The translations under genes and the position numbers were made by a program. DNA of 64,000 nt from Phycomyces blakesleeanus NRRL 1555(-) (lineage: Eukaryota > Mucoromycota > Mucoromycetes > Mucorales > Phycomycetaceae): NCBI RefSeq assembly GCF_001638985.1, contig NW_017265138.1:496001-560000 (forward strand). The letters are read 5' to 3'. The notes under the pieces were generated by a model. The model did no database searches and was not told the origin of the DNA. It saw nothing but the letters and a program-made list of their open reading frames with translations. Shown here in pieces: positions 37,049 to 48,900 of this stretch (position 1 is the first letter of the stretch; each line of letters opens with the position of its first letter).

Positions 37049-37635
37049 TCTTATTGTTGTAAATTTACAAACTATCTACCTATCTACCTATCTACATTCT
37101 CTACTATATTTTATTTTTATCTTTGTGCCTACACCCTCCAAAATCAGTTAGTTGCCAAATCCAATCCCACCATATTATTCCTATTTTATATAGGAATTAA
37201 ATAATAGCCATTATCACTCAAGCATGTTGACTTGCTCGTAATTGACTAGAGCATAAAAGCTGTTTTATTTCTCTATAATTATTATATCAATAAGATTTTT
37301 CTTTTTTATATTTATATTTATATTTATATATAAAACGTTTTATTATTATTATTATTAAATATCCGCAAAACCAAAACCAAAACCAAAAACTCAAAATAAG
37401 AAAGTAAAGTAGGTGTAAAATTTAAGGTGCCTGCCTGTATTGGTTGAGATTCTCCGCAACCCAGTCATACACACATTTTGTAGGTTTCTGTTGATTCTCC
37501 ACAACAGAAAATAAAAATAGGGCCTAAATATAACCAATCACGTCGATTCAACGTGAGTCACTTTGGATCTTTTGCGATAAAATAAACACCACATCGTATT
37601 TCCACACTGGTTACTCTCTTTCGCTTTTTAAACAA
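37049..37635. promoter_or_regulatory. Spacer and promoter of threonine synthase
   Basis: 587 bases. The left part is AT-rich 3' sequence with TATTTA and ATT repeats. The right part has a CCAAT box (37534-37538) and a Gcn4-type site (37554-37560), then a pyrimidine-rich leader (CTCTTTCGCTTTT) before the ATG. Confidence 0.55.
37554..37560 (+). promoter_or_regulatory. Gcn4/CPC1-type site TGAGTCA
   Basis: A perfect TGAGTCA lies 76 bases before the threonine synthase start codon. Gcn4/CpcA/CPC1 bZIP activators bind this sequence in general amino-acid control, and threonine synthesis is a classic target pathway. Confidence 0.55.
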
Positions 37636-39495
37636 ATGAAGTATAGATCTACCCGTGGACAGGCTCAAGGCTACACCTTCGAGGAGGCTGTTATGGCCGG
37701 CCTCTCGCCTGATGGTGGTCTCTTTATTCCCCACAGCGTCCCGCAGTTGCCTACCAACTGGCGTAAAGAATGGGCTAATAAATCCTTTGAAGAGCTCGCA
37801 GTTGCCTTGCTGTCACTTTACATTGACCAAACTGAAATCCCAACCAAAGACCTCGAAGACCTCGTCAAGCGCAGTTATTCCACTTTCCGCCACGAAGAGC
37901 GCACTCCTCTGGCCAGTGTACGTGACGGATTGTACGTTTTGGAACTTTTCCATGGACCTACCTTTGCGTTCAAGGACGTTGCACTTCAATTCGTTGGAAA
38001 TCTGTTCGAGTACTTCCTCGAACGCCGGAACCGTGCCGAACCAGCCGGTGGAAAGGTTCATCGTTTGACAGTTGTTGGTGCCACATCTGGTGATACTGGC
38101 AGGTAAACAGATCAAAAACCAAAATAATGACATTATACAAATTAATTATAAGTAATACACAATTAGTCGTCAAAAAATAAAATAAAATAAAGAACAGACA
38201 AACAAACAAACAATGTATATAAAAGCTAATATAATCTATCATGTAATGCATAAAATACAGTGCTGCAATCTATGGTCTGCGCAACAAGAAGAATGTATCC
38301 GTCTTCATCCTCCACCCTCGCGGACGTGTTAGCCCTATTCAGGAAGCCCAGATGACAACCGTTCTTGACAAAAACGTACACAACTTGGCTGTAGAGGGAA
38401 CTTTTGATGACTGTCAGGATATTGTAAAGACTTTGTTTGGTAACAAGGAGTTCAACGAGCGTCACCACCTTGGTGCTGTCAACTCCATCAACTGGGCACG
38501 TATTCTGGTACAGACCGTGTACTACTTCCAGGCTTACTTTGGTTTGTTGCGTTCGCTCAAATTGGTACCTGGATCTCCTGAAGCTGAAGCCATCAACATT
38601 CATTTCTCTGTACCTACCGGTAACTTTGGTGATGTACTTGCTGGTTACTTTGCACACCGTATGGGTTTGCCTACACATAAGCTGTTGGTTGCTACCAATG
38701 CCAACGATATCTTGTACCGTTTCTTTGAGACAAACGCTTACGAGAAGCAGACTGGTGCTGATGGAAACGTAAAGGAGACCCTGTCACCTGCTATGGACAT
38801 CTTATTGTCCTCAAACTTTGAGCGTCTGTTGTGGTACCTTGCTCGTGAAACTGTCCAGACTGACGAACAAGCTGGTCAAACCGTAGCTAGCTGGATGCAG
38901 GCTCTTAAGACCGAAGGAAGTTTCAAAGTCAACAACGAAGTAGTCCTCAAGGCACGCGCTCTTTTCGATGCTGCTATGGTAACAGATGAACAGGTAAGAT
39001 CAATCAATATTAGCTAGCAAAGAGAGATAGAGCGAGAGATAAAGCAACTGTGTTTCAAGGGTGTGTGTTAGTTGTAAAGTGAATATGTATATTAATAATA
39101 AAATTGGTTTTATTTGCTTTTAGACTATCGATACCATTCGTACATTCTACAAGCCTGCTGCTGCCAACCAGAACTCTTATGTACTCGATCCTCACACAGC
39201 TGTTGGTGTTGCTGCCGCTGAGAAGATCATCAAGCGCGACAATCTTGCATTGTACCCTGCTGGTCCTGAAATTCTTATCTGCCTCGCTACTGCCCACCCT
39301 GCAAAGTTCTCTGGTGCTGTCGAGACCGCACTCAAGTCATACAGCGATTTTAACTTTGAGAAGAATGTCTTGCCTACTGAGTTTATCGGTCTCCTTGACA
39401 AGCCAAAATCTGTTGTATCTGTCGAACGTGCTGATCCCGCATTGATTATTGAGGTCATTGAAAAGGAGTTGCGCCAGGAAGGTGTTTCTTTCTAA
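37636..39495 (+). CDS. THR4: Threonine synthase
   Basis: PLP-dependent enzyme that converts O-phosphohomoserine to threonine, the last step of the pathway, in the cytosol. Exons 37636..38102, 38261..38993 and 39124..39495 give 523 residues, close to yeast Thr4. It starts MKYRSTRGQ, the typical fungal form. The PLP lysine is K113 in FHGPTFAFKDVALQ, and the phosphate-binding loop is GATSGDTGSAAI, joined across intron 1. Other family signatures are INSINWARILVQTVYYF and SVPTGNFGDVLAGY, then LVATNANDIL. All introns have standard ends. Upstream it carries a Gcn4-type site. With MET6 about 7 kb away it forms a loose amino-acid pair, but without a shared promoter. Confidence 0.97.
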
Positions 39496-39783
39496 AAAAA
39501 GAAAAATAATAACAATAATAACCGTTACAATAACCTATCACTTCATCTCTATAAACATCCTCTCCCCTCTACATTGTTCAATCCTAAAAATAAATAAATA
39601 AAATAAACTAATTTGTAGCATGTTTTTTATAAACAATTTATTAATTTTCTAATTAAATGCAAGGAAGGAAAGAGGTATGTAAAGAAAGAAGTTAAGCTAA
39701 GAAAGTATGGTTTTTATTATTATTATTATTATTGGGTTCAGTATCATAAGTTGTTGTTTTTGTTGTTGTTCTTTTTTTTTCGT

Positions 39784-42413
39784 TTATTGTTTATCCTTTG
39801 AGCGAGAATCGACAGGTTTGGATCCTAGAGGAACATCATCATCTTCGTCATCTTCGTCTTCAGCAGCATAAGGATAGCGGGGATAATTATATAGACTTGT
39901 AGCAGGTGAGCCATACATAGAAGCCTGATTCTGCATCATCATCATATGCTGTTGCTGAGGAGTCATGCCTGGCATCATACTCATTCTAGGGTCTAGCATG
40001 GGCATCATCGGTAACTGCATTCCAGGCATCATACTCATGCGTGGATCCATCATGGGCATCATCGGTAATTGCATTCCTTGCATACCTTGCATGCCTGACA
40101 TCATACTCATGCGTGGATCCATCATGGGCATCATGGGGAGTTGCATTCCTTGCATTCCCATCATCATTTGTGGCTATTTAGCAAACAATAAAAAAGAAAG
40201 AAAAAACGTTTATTTAAGCTGCAAATAATAGTAATACTATTTACACTTACGTTTTGCATAGCCATCTGCCGTTGTTCGATGATATATCGTTCACGTTCTC
40301 TCTCTAGAAGACGATCCTTTTCCATATCCATATAGCGAGACTTATTTGCGTCCCTTTCTTTTTTACCGTGTTCAATCTGTGTGATCATTCCAACGAGACC
40401 TGCGCGTGGTTCACTCTGCTTATTAGGAAGTTGAATAAGAGGTTGGCCAGTAGCTCGGGCATAACCTTCCTGTTCACGAGCAGTAGGATGGTCTGGTCTA
40501 TACATGTCAAGAAGACTGTTTTGAGTAGCGAACCGATCTCCCAGTTGAGGAATTATTGGTCCGTCCTCTTCATCTTCACCATATACCATCAATCCCTGCT
40601 GGTATAATTGTTGCTGAGGTTGCTGCCCATAGTCGGATGGATATTGTGCCATACGAGGGTCCATTGGGTTAACCCAGTCCTCATAGTCTTGCTGGCTATA
40701 GTTGTCCTGCTGGTGTCTAGGATCTCCGTGAAGAGGTCTATCATCACTCAACTGATCTGAATTATCGTCATCTTCGTCTTCATCCTCTTCATCCTCGTCG
40801 TCATCTTCGCTATCCGACCCACTAACACTAGTCTGAGTAGGTGCCATTTTGGGACGTGGCCGCTTAGGGAGCATAGCAGTAGAAGGCAGAGCCTTGGGGA
40901 CGTCCGAATCAGAATCAGATTTTTCATCGTCATCGTCATCGTCTTCTTCTTCATGATCAGTTGCAGGTGTGACTATGGGAAGTTGTGTGGTGCTGCCTAG
41001 AACGCTTTCTGCAAGATCATCCTCACTACTCACAATACGAGGAAGAGAGAGGGATTTTGTAACTTTTGCTGATTTCTCTTTTTTGGCTGGCAACACTTCA
41101 TCTTCGTCTTCATCTTCGTCTTCATCCTCCTCTTCTTCGTCATCTTCTTCGTCTTCTGTTCCGTCGCTTGCGTAAACAGGTTTTGGTGTTTGGGTGCGGG
41201 ATGCACGTCCTGTACTATAAACAGAGCTTCGACTAGTGTTTGCTGTTCCTGTGACACGATCATTTGATTCTTCTACTTGGAGCATACTGTTAGATGGCGG
41301 CTTTGCAGCTTCTCGTTTCCATTTAGAAATTAGTGCGTTGGAAAAAGCTAATTTGTAATCCCCAGAGGAAGGAACTTCACTAAGCTCGAGAAAAAGCCGA
41401 GATTTTTGGTAAAAGGGGCCTTCGCCAAAATTAAGCGATTTTGGGTCTTGGGGGTCATCAAGGAAGCGTGTTGGGCGTCCGTACAGCTTAAAAGCATCAG
41501 CAGTACTGATAAACCACTGAGCAAGATCCTGGGGTACGGATGTCTTAAGAAGAACGGTTGAAGGTGTACTGTTGTCACTTTGAATACCCTGAACTCGTAG
41601 TAATGTGGGAGCATCGATGGTAGGTCCGGTGTAAATAGCATGGGCTTCCGTAACATCGACAAGTGTAAATACAGGGTTTTTGGCTTTTTTAGTCTCATAA
41701 AGCATTAGTTGACCACGGAACGGAACTGATTTCTTGCCGAACAACTTTTTTTCATCTTTGCGATCAGAAACAACAGCCCAGTAGGTCTGCCAGTCCTCGT
41801 TCTTCCATCGTACTTGTATTTGTGCCTCTTGCTTTACTGTGGTTTTGATATCAAAGCGAGCGATCCAACGACGGGTATATATACCTTGTATAAGGCTGTG
41901 CTCATAAATAGCTAGACGTAGGGCTGTGGCCCACTGCTCTCCGTTAGGTGTCTCCACACGGAAGGTGGTGTCAGCGGAGTTGATGCTAAACACGTTGTGC
42001 TGATGGACTTGGATGTCAGCATCTCGGATGGGAATACACTGTGGCCATACTGGGGCATGAGCACTCGTGTCCCATAGAAACAAAACTGTTCCACATAATT
42101 CTGCGTACCAAGGAAGCCATGCCTCAGGCCCATCACGGCAGATAGAAATATTACCGTCAATATAAGTTTTGTTACTGAGCAGCAAGAATGCCCGCTGGAT
42201 GTCTTGCATGTCGGTTGGTGCAGCTGGAATGTTCGGCAGTGCTGGTTTCACACAGCCTGGGGGTCTGTTAGATGAGCTCTCTACTCGCTTTGATAATGGG
42301 GTTTCATCGTCTGACGACATGCTCAATGATGCCCTTGAATCATTTATCCGTAAGGACTCCACTCCAGACTCTAGTCTGGGCATACTGCTGTTATCGAGAC
42401 CCCGAGAAGGCAT
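39784..42413 (-). CDS. Caf120/Skg3-like double-PH-domain protein
   Basis: Large acidic protein of the fungal Skg3/Caf120 family; Caf120 is associated with the CCR4-NOT complex, and Skg3 with the bud neck in yeast. Minus-strand exons 40251..42413 and 39784..40173 give 850 residues. A first PH-like domain spans about 83-182 (YIDGNISIC, YAELCGTVLFLWD, LRLAIYEHSLIQGIY) and a second about 200-323 (VRWKNEDWQTYWAVVSD, ending DAFKLYGRPTRF). The middle third is disordered, with long D/E runs. The last exon is methionine-rich, with three copies of a unit like MQLPMMPMMDPRMSMMPG, then QQQHMMMMQNQ. A charged coiled coil (EKDRLLERERERYIIEQRQ) precedes it. It shares a 557-bp divergent promoter with UTP20. 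The family call comes from the PH pair. Confidence 0.75.
39950..40165 (-). repeat. In-frame methionine-rich tandem repeat
   Basis: Three near-identical units of about 18-24 codons built on LPMMPM(M/L)DPRMSMM(P/S)GM, inside the last exon of the Caf120-like gene. High nucleotide identity between units suggests recent duplication. Confidence 0.8.
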
Positions 42414-42970
42414 AAATTGGTGGGTATAGTAGAAAGAAGACGGGACTACAAGACTTGTATAAGTAATTTGGCTTATTATCTTGGCATTTCGGAGTCTATA
42501 CCTCTAAAGCTTGGAAGAAAGGAAGGGAAAAAGGGTAACAATAAGATGAGAAGCTTAGAAAAGAAGAGAAGGAAAGAGGGACAAAGGGAGGAAATCAATC
42601 CCAAAATTGTTTTGGTCCCCTTCCTTCCCGCTCCTCCTCCCTTTCTCCCCCTCTCTTCCCCCACTCACACCCCTCTTACTTTCGTAGTTCTATACCCCTC
42701 TCCTTCCCTTACCATATTAGGTACGTGACTGTCAACCCCGCTTCTAGAGTGGCTTGGTCGAGCAGTCAACCCCTTTGGAGCTGTCTAAATTCACTTTTTT
42801 TTGCATAGTGGCGGTTTTAGTTTTTTTTTTTTGCTTTTTGCTGCCGATATTCTTCATTCGTTCATTGACTCGAAGCAGTCCCTTCCCCCGTCAAGCCCTC
42901 TAATTAATAGTCTTTCGATTCATTGTCCATAGCCCAGCATATTCACCCTTCAAACACAAAAAAACTCTGC
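42414..42970. promoter_or_regulatory. Divergent promoter, Caf120-like / UTP20
   Basis: 557 bases between two start codons. It is unusually GC-richer for a spacer. It includes the perfect palindrome CCAAAATTGTTTTGG (42601-42615), a C-rich pyrimidine block, and a direct repeat GTCAACCCC at 42731-42739 and 42765-42773. These could serve one or both genes. Confidence 0.5.
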
Positions 42971-45900
42971 ATGAAAGATACTACACAGCCTTCCGAGCTC
43001 AATACGGGCCAAGGCACTAAGCGATTCAAGGTTAATACCTTTCTACAAACCTTATATTTATCTACTTAGAACAAAAGAAACAGGCATAAGCTATATGCAT
43101 TTCCCGATCGTTATATTAATGCATGTACTGCTGTTAGTTCCAATCGTTCAATACCCGAGTGGAAAAAATAAAAGTTGATGTTATCCGACGATCTCGCTTA
43201 GTAGACGATGATCCCGAAGACAACGGCTCATTCTTCAACGATGGCCTTGAGCAATGGAAGGAACTCAATCTGACCAAGCATTTTCAAACGTTTGAGCGAG
43301 AGATCACACCATTAGTCAAGACACTCGCTTCAATTGTGTATTATAAAGACAAGATCATTGACATTCTCGAAAAACACCTTAAAGTACCTGATAGTCTTGC
43401 TCTCGATGGTCTGCTTGATCTGATCACCAAGCTTGCCCGGGATCTCGAAGGAGATTTTTACCCTTATTTCCCCCGTCTTTTTGCTTGTATTATTCCTCTT
43501 GTCTACCATCGAGATGTCCGATTACTTGAAGTAAGTCTCTATTTTTTTTTTTAAAAAAAAAGCACACATACAAACAGTGAGATACTTAATATTTAATCAA
43601 TTTGATGATTTCTAGAGCGTATTCAATTGCATTGCGTACCTGTTCAAATTCTTGGCTCGTCAATTGACTCCCGATTTATGTGAAACATTCTCGTAAGTCG
43701 ATATTTAACTAATATCTTTAAACATAAGCTAAATTCATTTTGTGTGTGTGTGTCAAACAGAATGCTGTCCAGACTTTTGGGTGAGGATCACGAAACAAAA
43801 CCATACATCCGCCATTTCACAGCAGAGTCTTTTGCATTTTTAATGCGCAAAGCACGCGGACCAGATTTGCATAAGCTGGTAGCACATATCCTTAATTCAT
43901 TACGTGCGGATGGGTCGGAAGAATATGTTGAGGGTTTGGCTATGCTGTTCTTTGAGTGTGTCAAGGTAAAACATTTAATAAATCTGTTAATTCAACTAAA
44001 AAAAAAATACGGAGTGTATTTATTGATATATCATTATTGGAAAATAGCAAGTGGATCATCAATTGCACTCTAGAGCAGTTGCTGTCTACCGAGAACTTCT
44101 TCACCAGACTATTGCCGAAGATGTTACTGTCGACGAATTGCCACAAAATGCTTCACAACGTCTTTTACTTAAGACTACTCTATTAATGCTGCATCATGCC
44201 TATCGCAATCGTTTCAATGTAATCCTGGAGCTTGTGTTAGATGATGTTGACAAAGTATTGAAGCAAGACCCTCTTCCTGAAAAATCCCTTGCTGTCCTTG
44301 TCTCAGTGCTCACAATGGTCGTAACTGTCCGTAAATCTTCACGTGTGGAAAATGTTAAGGCAGTAGTAGATCGTGTCCAGAAAATTGCTGAGCGTGTATT
44401 CACAAACCCCACGCCATTCTCACAATACCTGTCGATTGAAACACTCCGAACAACCACCGGTTTGTTAAGCTTCGGTTCGATTGAAGTAATTGCTAGCGGA
44501 GGTCGATTGATCCTCGAGTCCTTGATGTCATTTGATGATGTGACCTTGGTATATGGTTTCTTCCTCGGTCTTGCTAACCTTAGATGGTCCAACTTGACCC
44601 AAATCGCACTTCCATATATTGTCAGGTAAAATCCAAGGGAGAGAGAAAGGAAAAGGAAAAAGAAAAAAATGTGTGCGCGTGTGTATCTTTACAGTTTACT
44701 AAAAAAAGAAGGGGTACGATACTTCTTGGATTAGATATGCATCTCTCAAATTCGACTCACACAAACATCAGACAATTCTCTTCTTATCCGAAGTAATGAC
44801 CTCAAACACCCTTGTTCTTACCCCGGGAATGCTTTCTTCTACTGTATCAGCAGAAGGTCTCATTCGCTTCCCTGCCACAAAAAAGGGTTCTTTGCCGGAA
44901 AATATCTTGGAAATCTTGAACAAGAAGCATGACTGGAGGCAGGAGAGAGATTCTTTGAATGCTATCGATGTTGCCCATGTAAGTTTATCCTATCCATGCA
45001 TAATCTCACTTTTTTGTCACTTACACTATTATTATGTTTTTGCTTATGATCATAGTCTGACTCCAACACACCAGCGTCTATAATTCCTGTCATCTCGGCT
45101 ATTCTCAGCCTTGTACCAGTAATTCAGATGCCTCTCGAGACTACCTTTTCCGCATTATTGAGCGTATTTGATTCTCTTCACAATTTTATCTCGGAAGATG
45201 CAAAAAATAACACCGTTTCACGTGTACCATTTGTTCTGGGTCATATCAACTTTTCTATCGAATGTTTGATGGGATTAACAATCGAATCTTTGGCTCGTAT
45301 GGTGTCTTCAAACGGTGGTCATGGACTCGAACAACTCACCAAACGTCACTCATTATTGTTTACAAATGCACTGGAATTATGCAATGAGAACGAAGTTGTT
45401 TTGCGTGGACTTGTAGCATACATGAAACTTCTTAAACCTTCGGAAGAACATCGTGCATTATTTAGTGTTGAAGAAGTTGCCAAGGTGTATGAACTTGTAA
45501 AGTTCAATTTGAACTCTTACCAGCCCAATATTCGCCTCGAATCTCTTCGCCTTTTGGCTTTATACGAACAGCCCATGATGAAAACTGACGCTGAACACCC
45601 TGTCGAAGAACCATGCGAGTTGGTGAATGTTGCATTGGAAATGGACGAAATCGTTCCAACCATGAAAAACTATCGTGACAAGATTGTGTTAATCCAGAGA
45701 CTTCACCTGATCTTAAGCACCAAGCGCGCGCCAGAACTTTATGATGATTTCGTGATCCGTATTTGTTTCGGTCTCTATACTATCAACTTTAGACCTATGT
45801 GGGAGGAAGCTCGAAAGATCCTCAAGTCTTGTGCCGAGATTAATCGTGAATTATACTGGACTTTAAGTTTCGCTGAACTTGCTAAATTTGACGATGAGCG

Positions 45901-48900
45901 CAAGTTAGTTCGTGATGGTTTCTCCTTACCTGTACTTGACGCTCTTTCTACTCCTGATGAAGCTGTCAGTGGTGAAGCTACTAAAACCGGCACCATCTCG
46001 TTCGAATGTCCTACCCATAATACATATATTCACGCTGAAAACAAGGCATGGGAAATTGTTGGAAAGAAAAGCTCTGTCAGCTACGCTATGTTGTTTGTCA
46101 AGCTGTGCGATCAGCACGACCCAAAGATTGATTTCTGGAACTATTACAACTGTATTCTCATGACACTCAAGGAAACACCGAGTGTAACAGAGCAACGTTC
46201 TCGACATTTGATGCCTCTCTTCTTCCGATTTTTGGAAGTTGAATTTGGTACTTTAGCTCTGGATGAAATCAACGACGACGAAGAAGAAGATGAAGAAAAA
46301 GAGAAAGAGACTAAAAAGCTTGATTTACTCCCACGTACCAGCCGTGTTGTTAAAGGGAAGATGACCAACTGGCTTAAACTCTTTTCCACATTTGTCAACC
46401 CTCGCATGGTCTACAAGAGCGCTGAACTTCATACTGTTTTGATGAACTTGTTGGCAAAGGGCGACACTAAACTTCAAGAGGCTGCTATCGAGTGCCTATT
46501 TACATGGAAAGAGCCAGACGTGACACCTTATCAAGATAATCTTCGTAACCTTTTGAACGATAGCAAGTTCCGTGATGAACTTACAGCCATGCTTGCCAAC
46601 GAAGAGCAGACTATCATTGATCCTGCCCATCGCGCTGGACTGACACCATATCTTATGCGTATTCTTTTTGGTCGTCTAGTCCAAGGTAAGGGAGGAAAGT
46701 CTTCTGGAAAGACTAACAAGGGATCCCGTCGTAAGGCCGTTCTTGGTGCTGTTTCATGCTGCCGCCATTCAGAAATTCAGTACTTCCTCGATCTTGCTCT
46801 CGAACCATTTAAGGATATCTTAACTTTGCCAGGTGTCGAAGAAAAAGATGGCCAAGTTGTTAGCTTTTCTTTTGATGACAAAGGTGGTGATATCTTAAAG
46901 AATGTTGCATGGAGAAAGCAGATCGGTACACTCAATTTAATTGATGATATGCTCAAACAAATGGGCTCTCATCTCCTGCCATTCCTGCCCATTCTTCTCA
47001 AGGTTGTCTTGTACTTCATCCACTATGCCCACCGTAGATCGTCGAATGACATGGACGTTGACGAAGAAAAAACCCAGGATGAGCAAAGTAGCAGATCGAG
47101 AGAAGTCAGAGCCCTGGCCTTGAAGCGTGTAGTCGATTTCTTCAAGTTGAACGGAAACTTTGACTTTAAGCCTTACATGCCTGCCATGTTTGCTTCTTTC
47201 ATTAATCCTAGACTTGCCAAACTCCAGGATGAAGCATCCCAGAATGCCTCTTCAATCCTCAATCTATTCGTGGTGTGGTCTGAGCGCGCAAGTTATGTCC
47301 GTTTCTTTGTCGATTATAACGACCAGGTGCTTCCCCAGATATATTCTGTCCTGTCTGCCAAAAAGTTACATGAACAGGCATTATCTGTCATCCTCGATAT
47401 CACTGAGAATGTTTTGAGCCATTGTGAAAGCGAAATGGAAGTGGATGGTGCTGCAATCCTTAAAGACTCCCTTGTATTGCCCTACGTCGACCTTTTGCTT
47501 AGCCATCTTCAGTTCCGTCTATTGCAATCAAAGGATGATGTCAAATTTGGAAGTGGTAGATACTCTGTCCGTGAGATCGCTATCGTATCTCGTGTTGCTA
47601 AATACACCAATGATGGTGAACAGGCAGCTGTAATCATCAACCTTCTATTGCCCAGTCTCAGAAAGCCTTCTCGTATCATTCCTGAGCGCACCAAGGAGCA
47701 TATTCTCTCCATTTGGTCCAAGTTCATTCGTATTGTACCTGGATTCGAGGCCGATTCAACCGTATACCATCTTTACTATGGTCACCTGGCTCCTATGTTC
47801 GCTACTTCTCAAACGCGCTCTAACCGCCTTCTCTTGGTTGACATCTTTGATGCCTTTGTTCAGATTAACCCTGCTCTGGCCAAGGTTGGCAGTGTATTGC
47901 GTGATCTAAACTCGTACTCTCCAAGACGTTTGGATGAGCTCGATTTCGATCGTATGCTGGATGCTCTCACTCTGATCGGTGATGAGTTATATGCTGTATT
48001 TGATCATCACCAGTGGTTGCCTGTCCTTCACCAACTGGCATTCTGTATGCACGAGCCTACTGAAATGGCAATCCGCGGTAGCGCCACACATTGTATGGTT
48101 CGTTTCATCAATGTGACCAAGGACCACGAGGAAGACGAAGAGAAGCGTAAGCTGATGGCTTTAGTTCACCACGTTCTTTACCCATCAATCAAGACTGGTT
48201 TCCTGGAACGTATCGAATTGGTCCGTGTCGAGTTTGTTAACCTTTTGAACAATGCCGTCAAAGCCTTCCCCACAATCTCAATTTTCACCGATCTTGTGCC
48301 TTTGTTGGGTGATGGCGATGAAGAAATTAATTTCTTTAACAACATTTACCACATGCAAATCCATCGTCGTGTTCGTGCCATGGCTCGTCTTGCTGATATT
48401 TCTGAGACCAAGACATTCAAACCTGCTACAATCAATAGTATCTTTATGCCTCTTATATCAGCATTCTTCTATGAGAGTGACCGCATGATGGATCACAACT
48501 TGATTCATCAGTGCATCAAGACCGTATCTTCTCTCGCCAAGTTGCTTCCTTGGAACCATTACTACAATTTGCTTAAGCACTATCTTTCAATGATCTCCCG
48601 CAAGGAAGAAATGGAGAAGATATTTGTTCGTATTGTCACTGGTATCCTCGAGGCATTCCACTTTGACCTCAGTCATGTGGTAGTTACGGATGAAACAGCT
48701 AAGAACATTATGGGTCGCCAAAAGGTCCGTATTGATTACTTGACATCACAAGAAATCATTGCCCGCGATGCCGCTGATAATGCAGAAACCCAAGGCATTA
48801 TTCCCGAAGAAATTGAAGAAGATAAGGAGGTAGTCGCCAAGAAGGACCAGGCTGAACGTATCCACGATATCTTGATCACAAAGGTGCTTCCCGAACTTAA

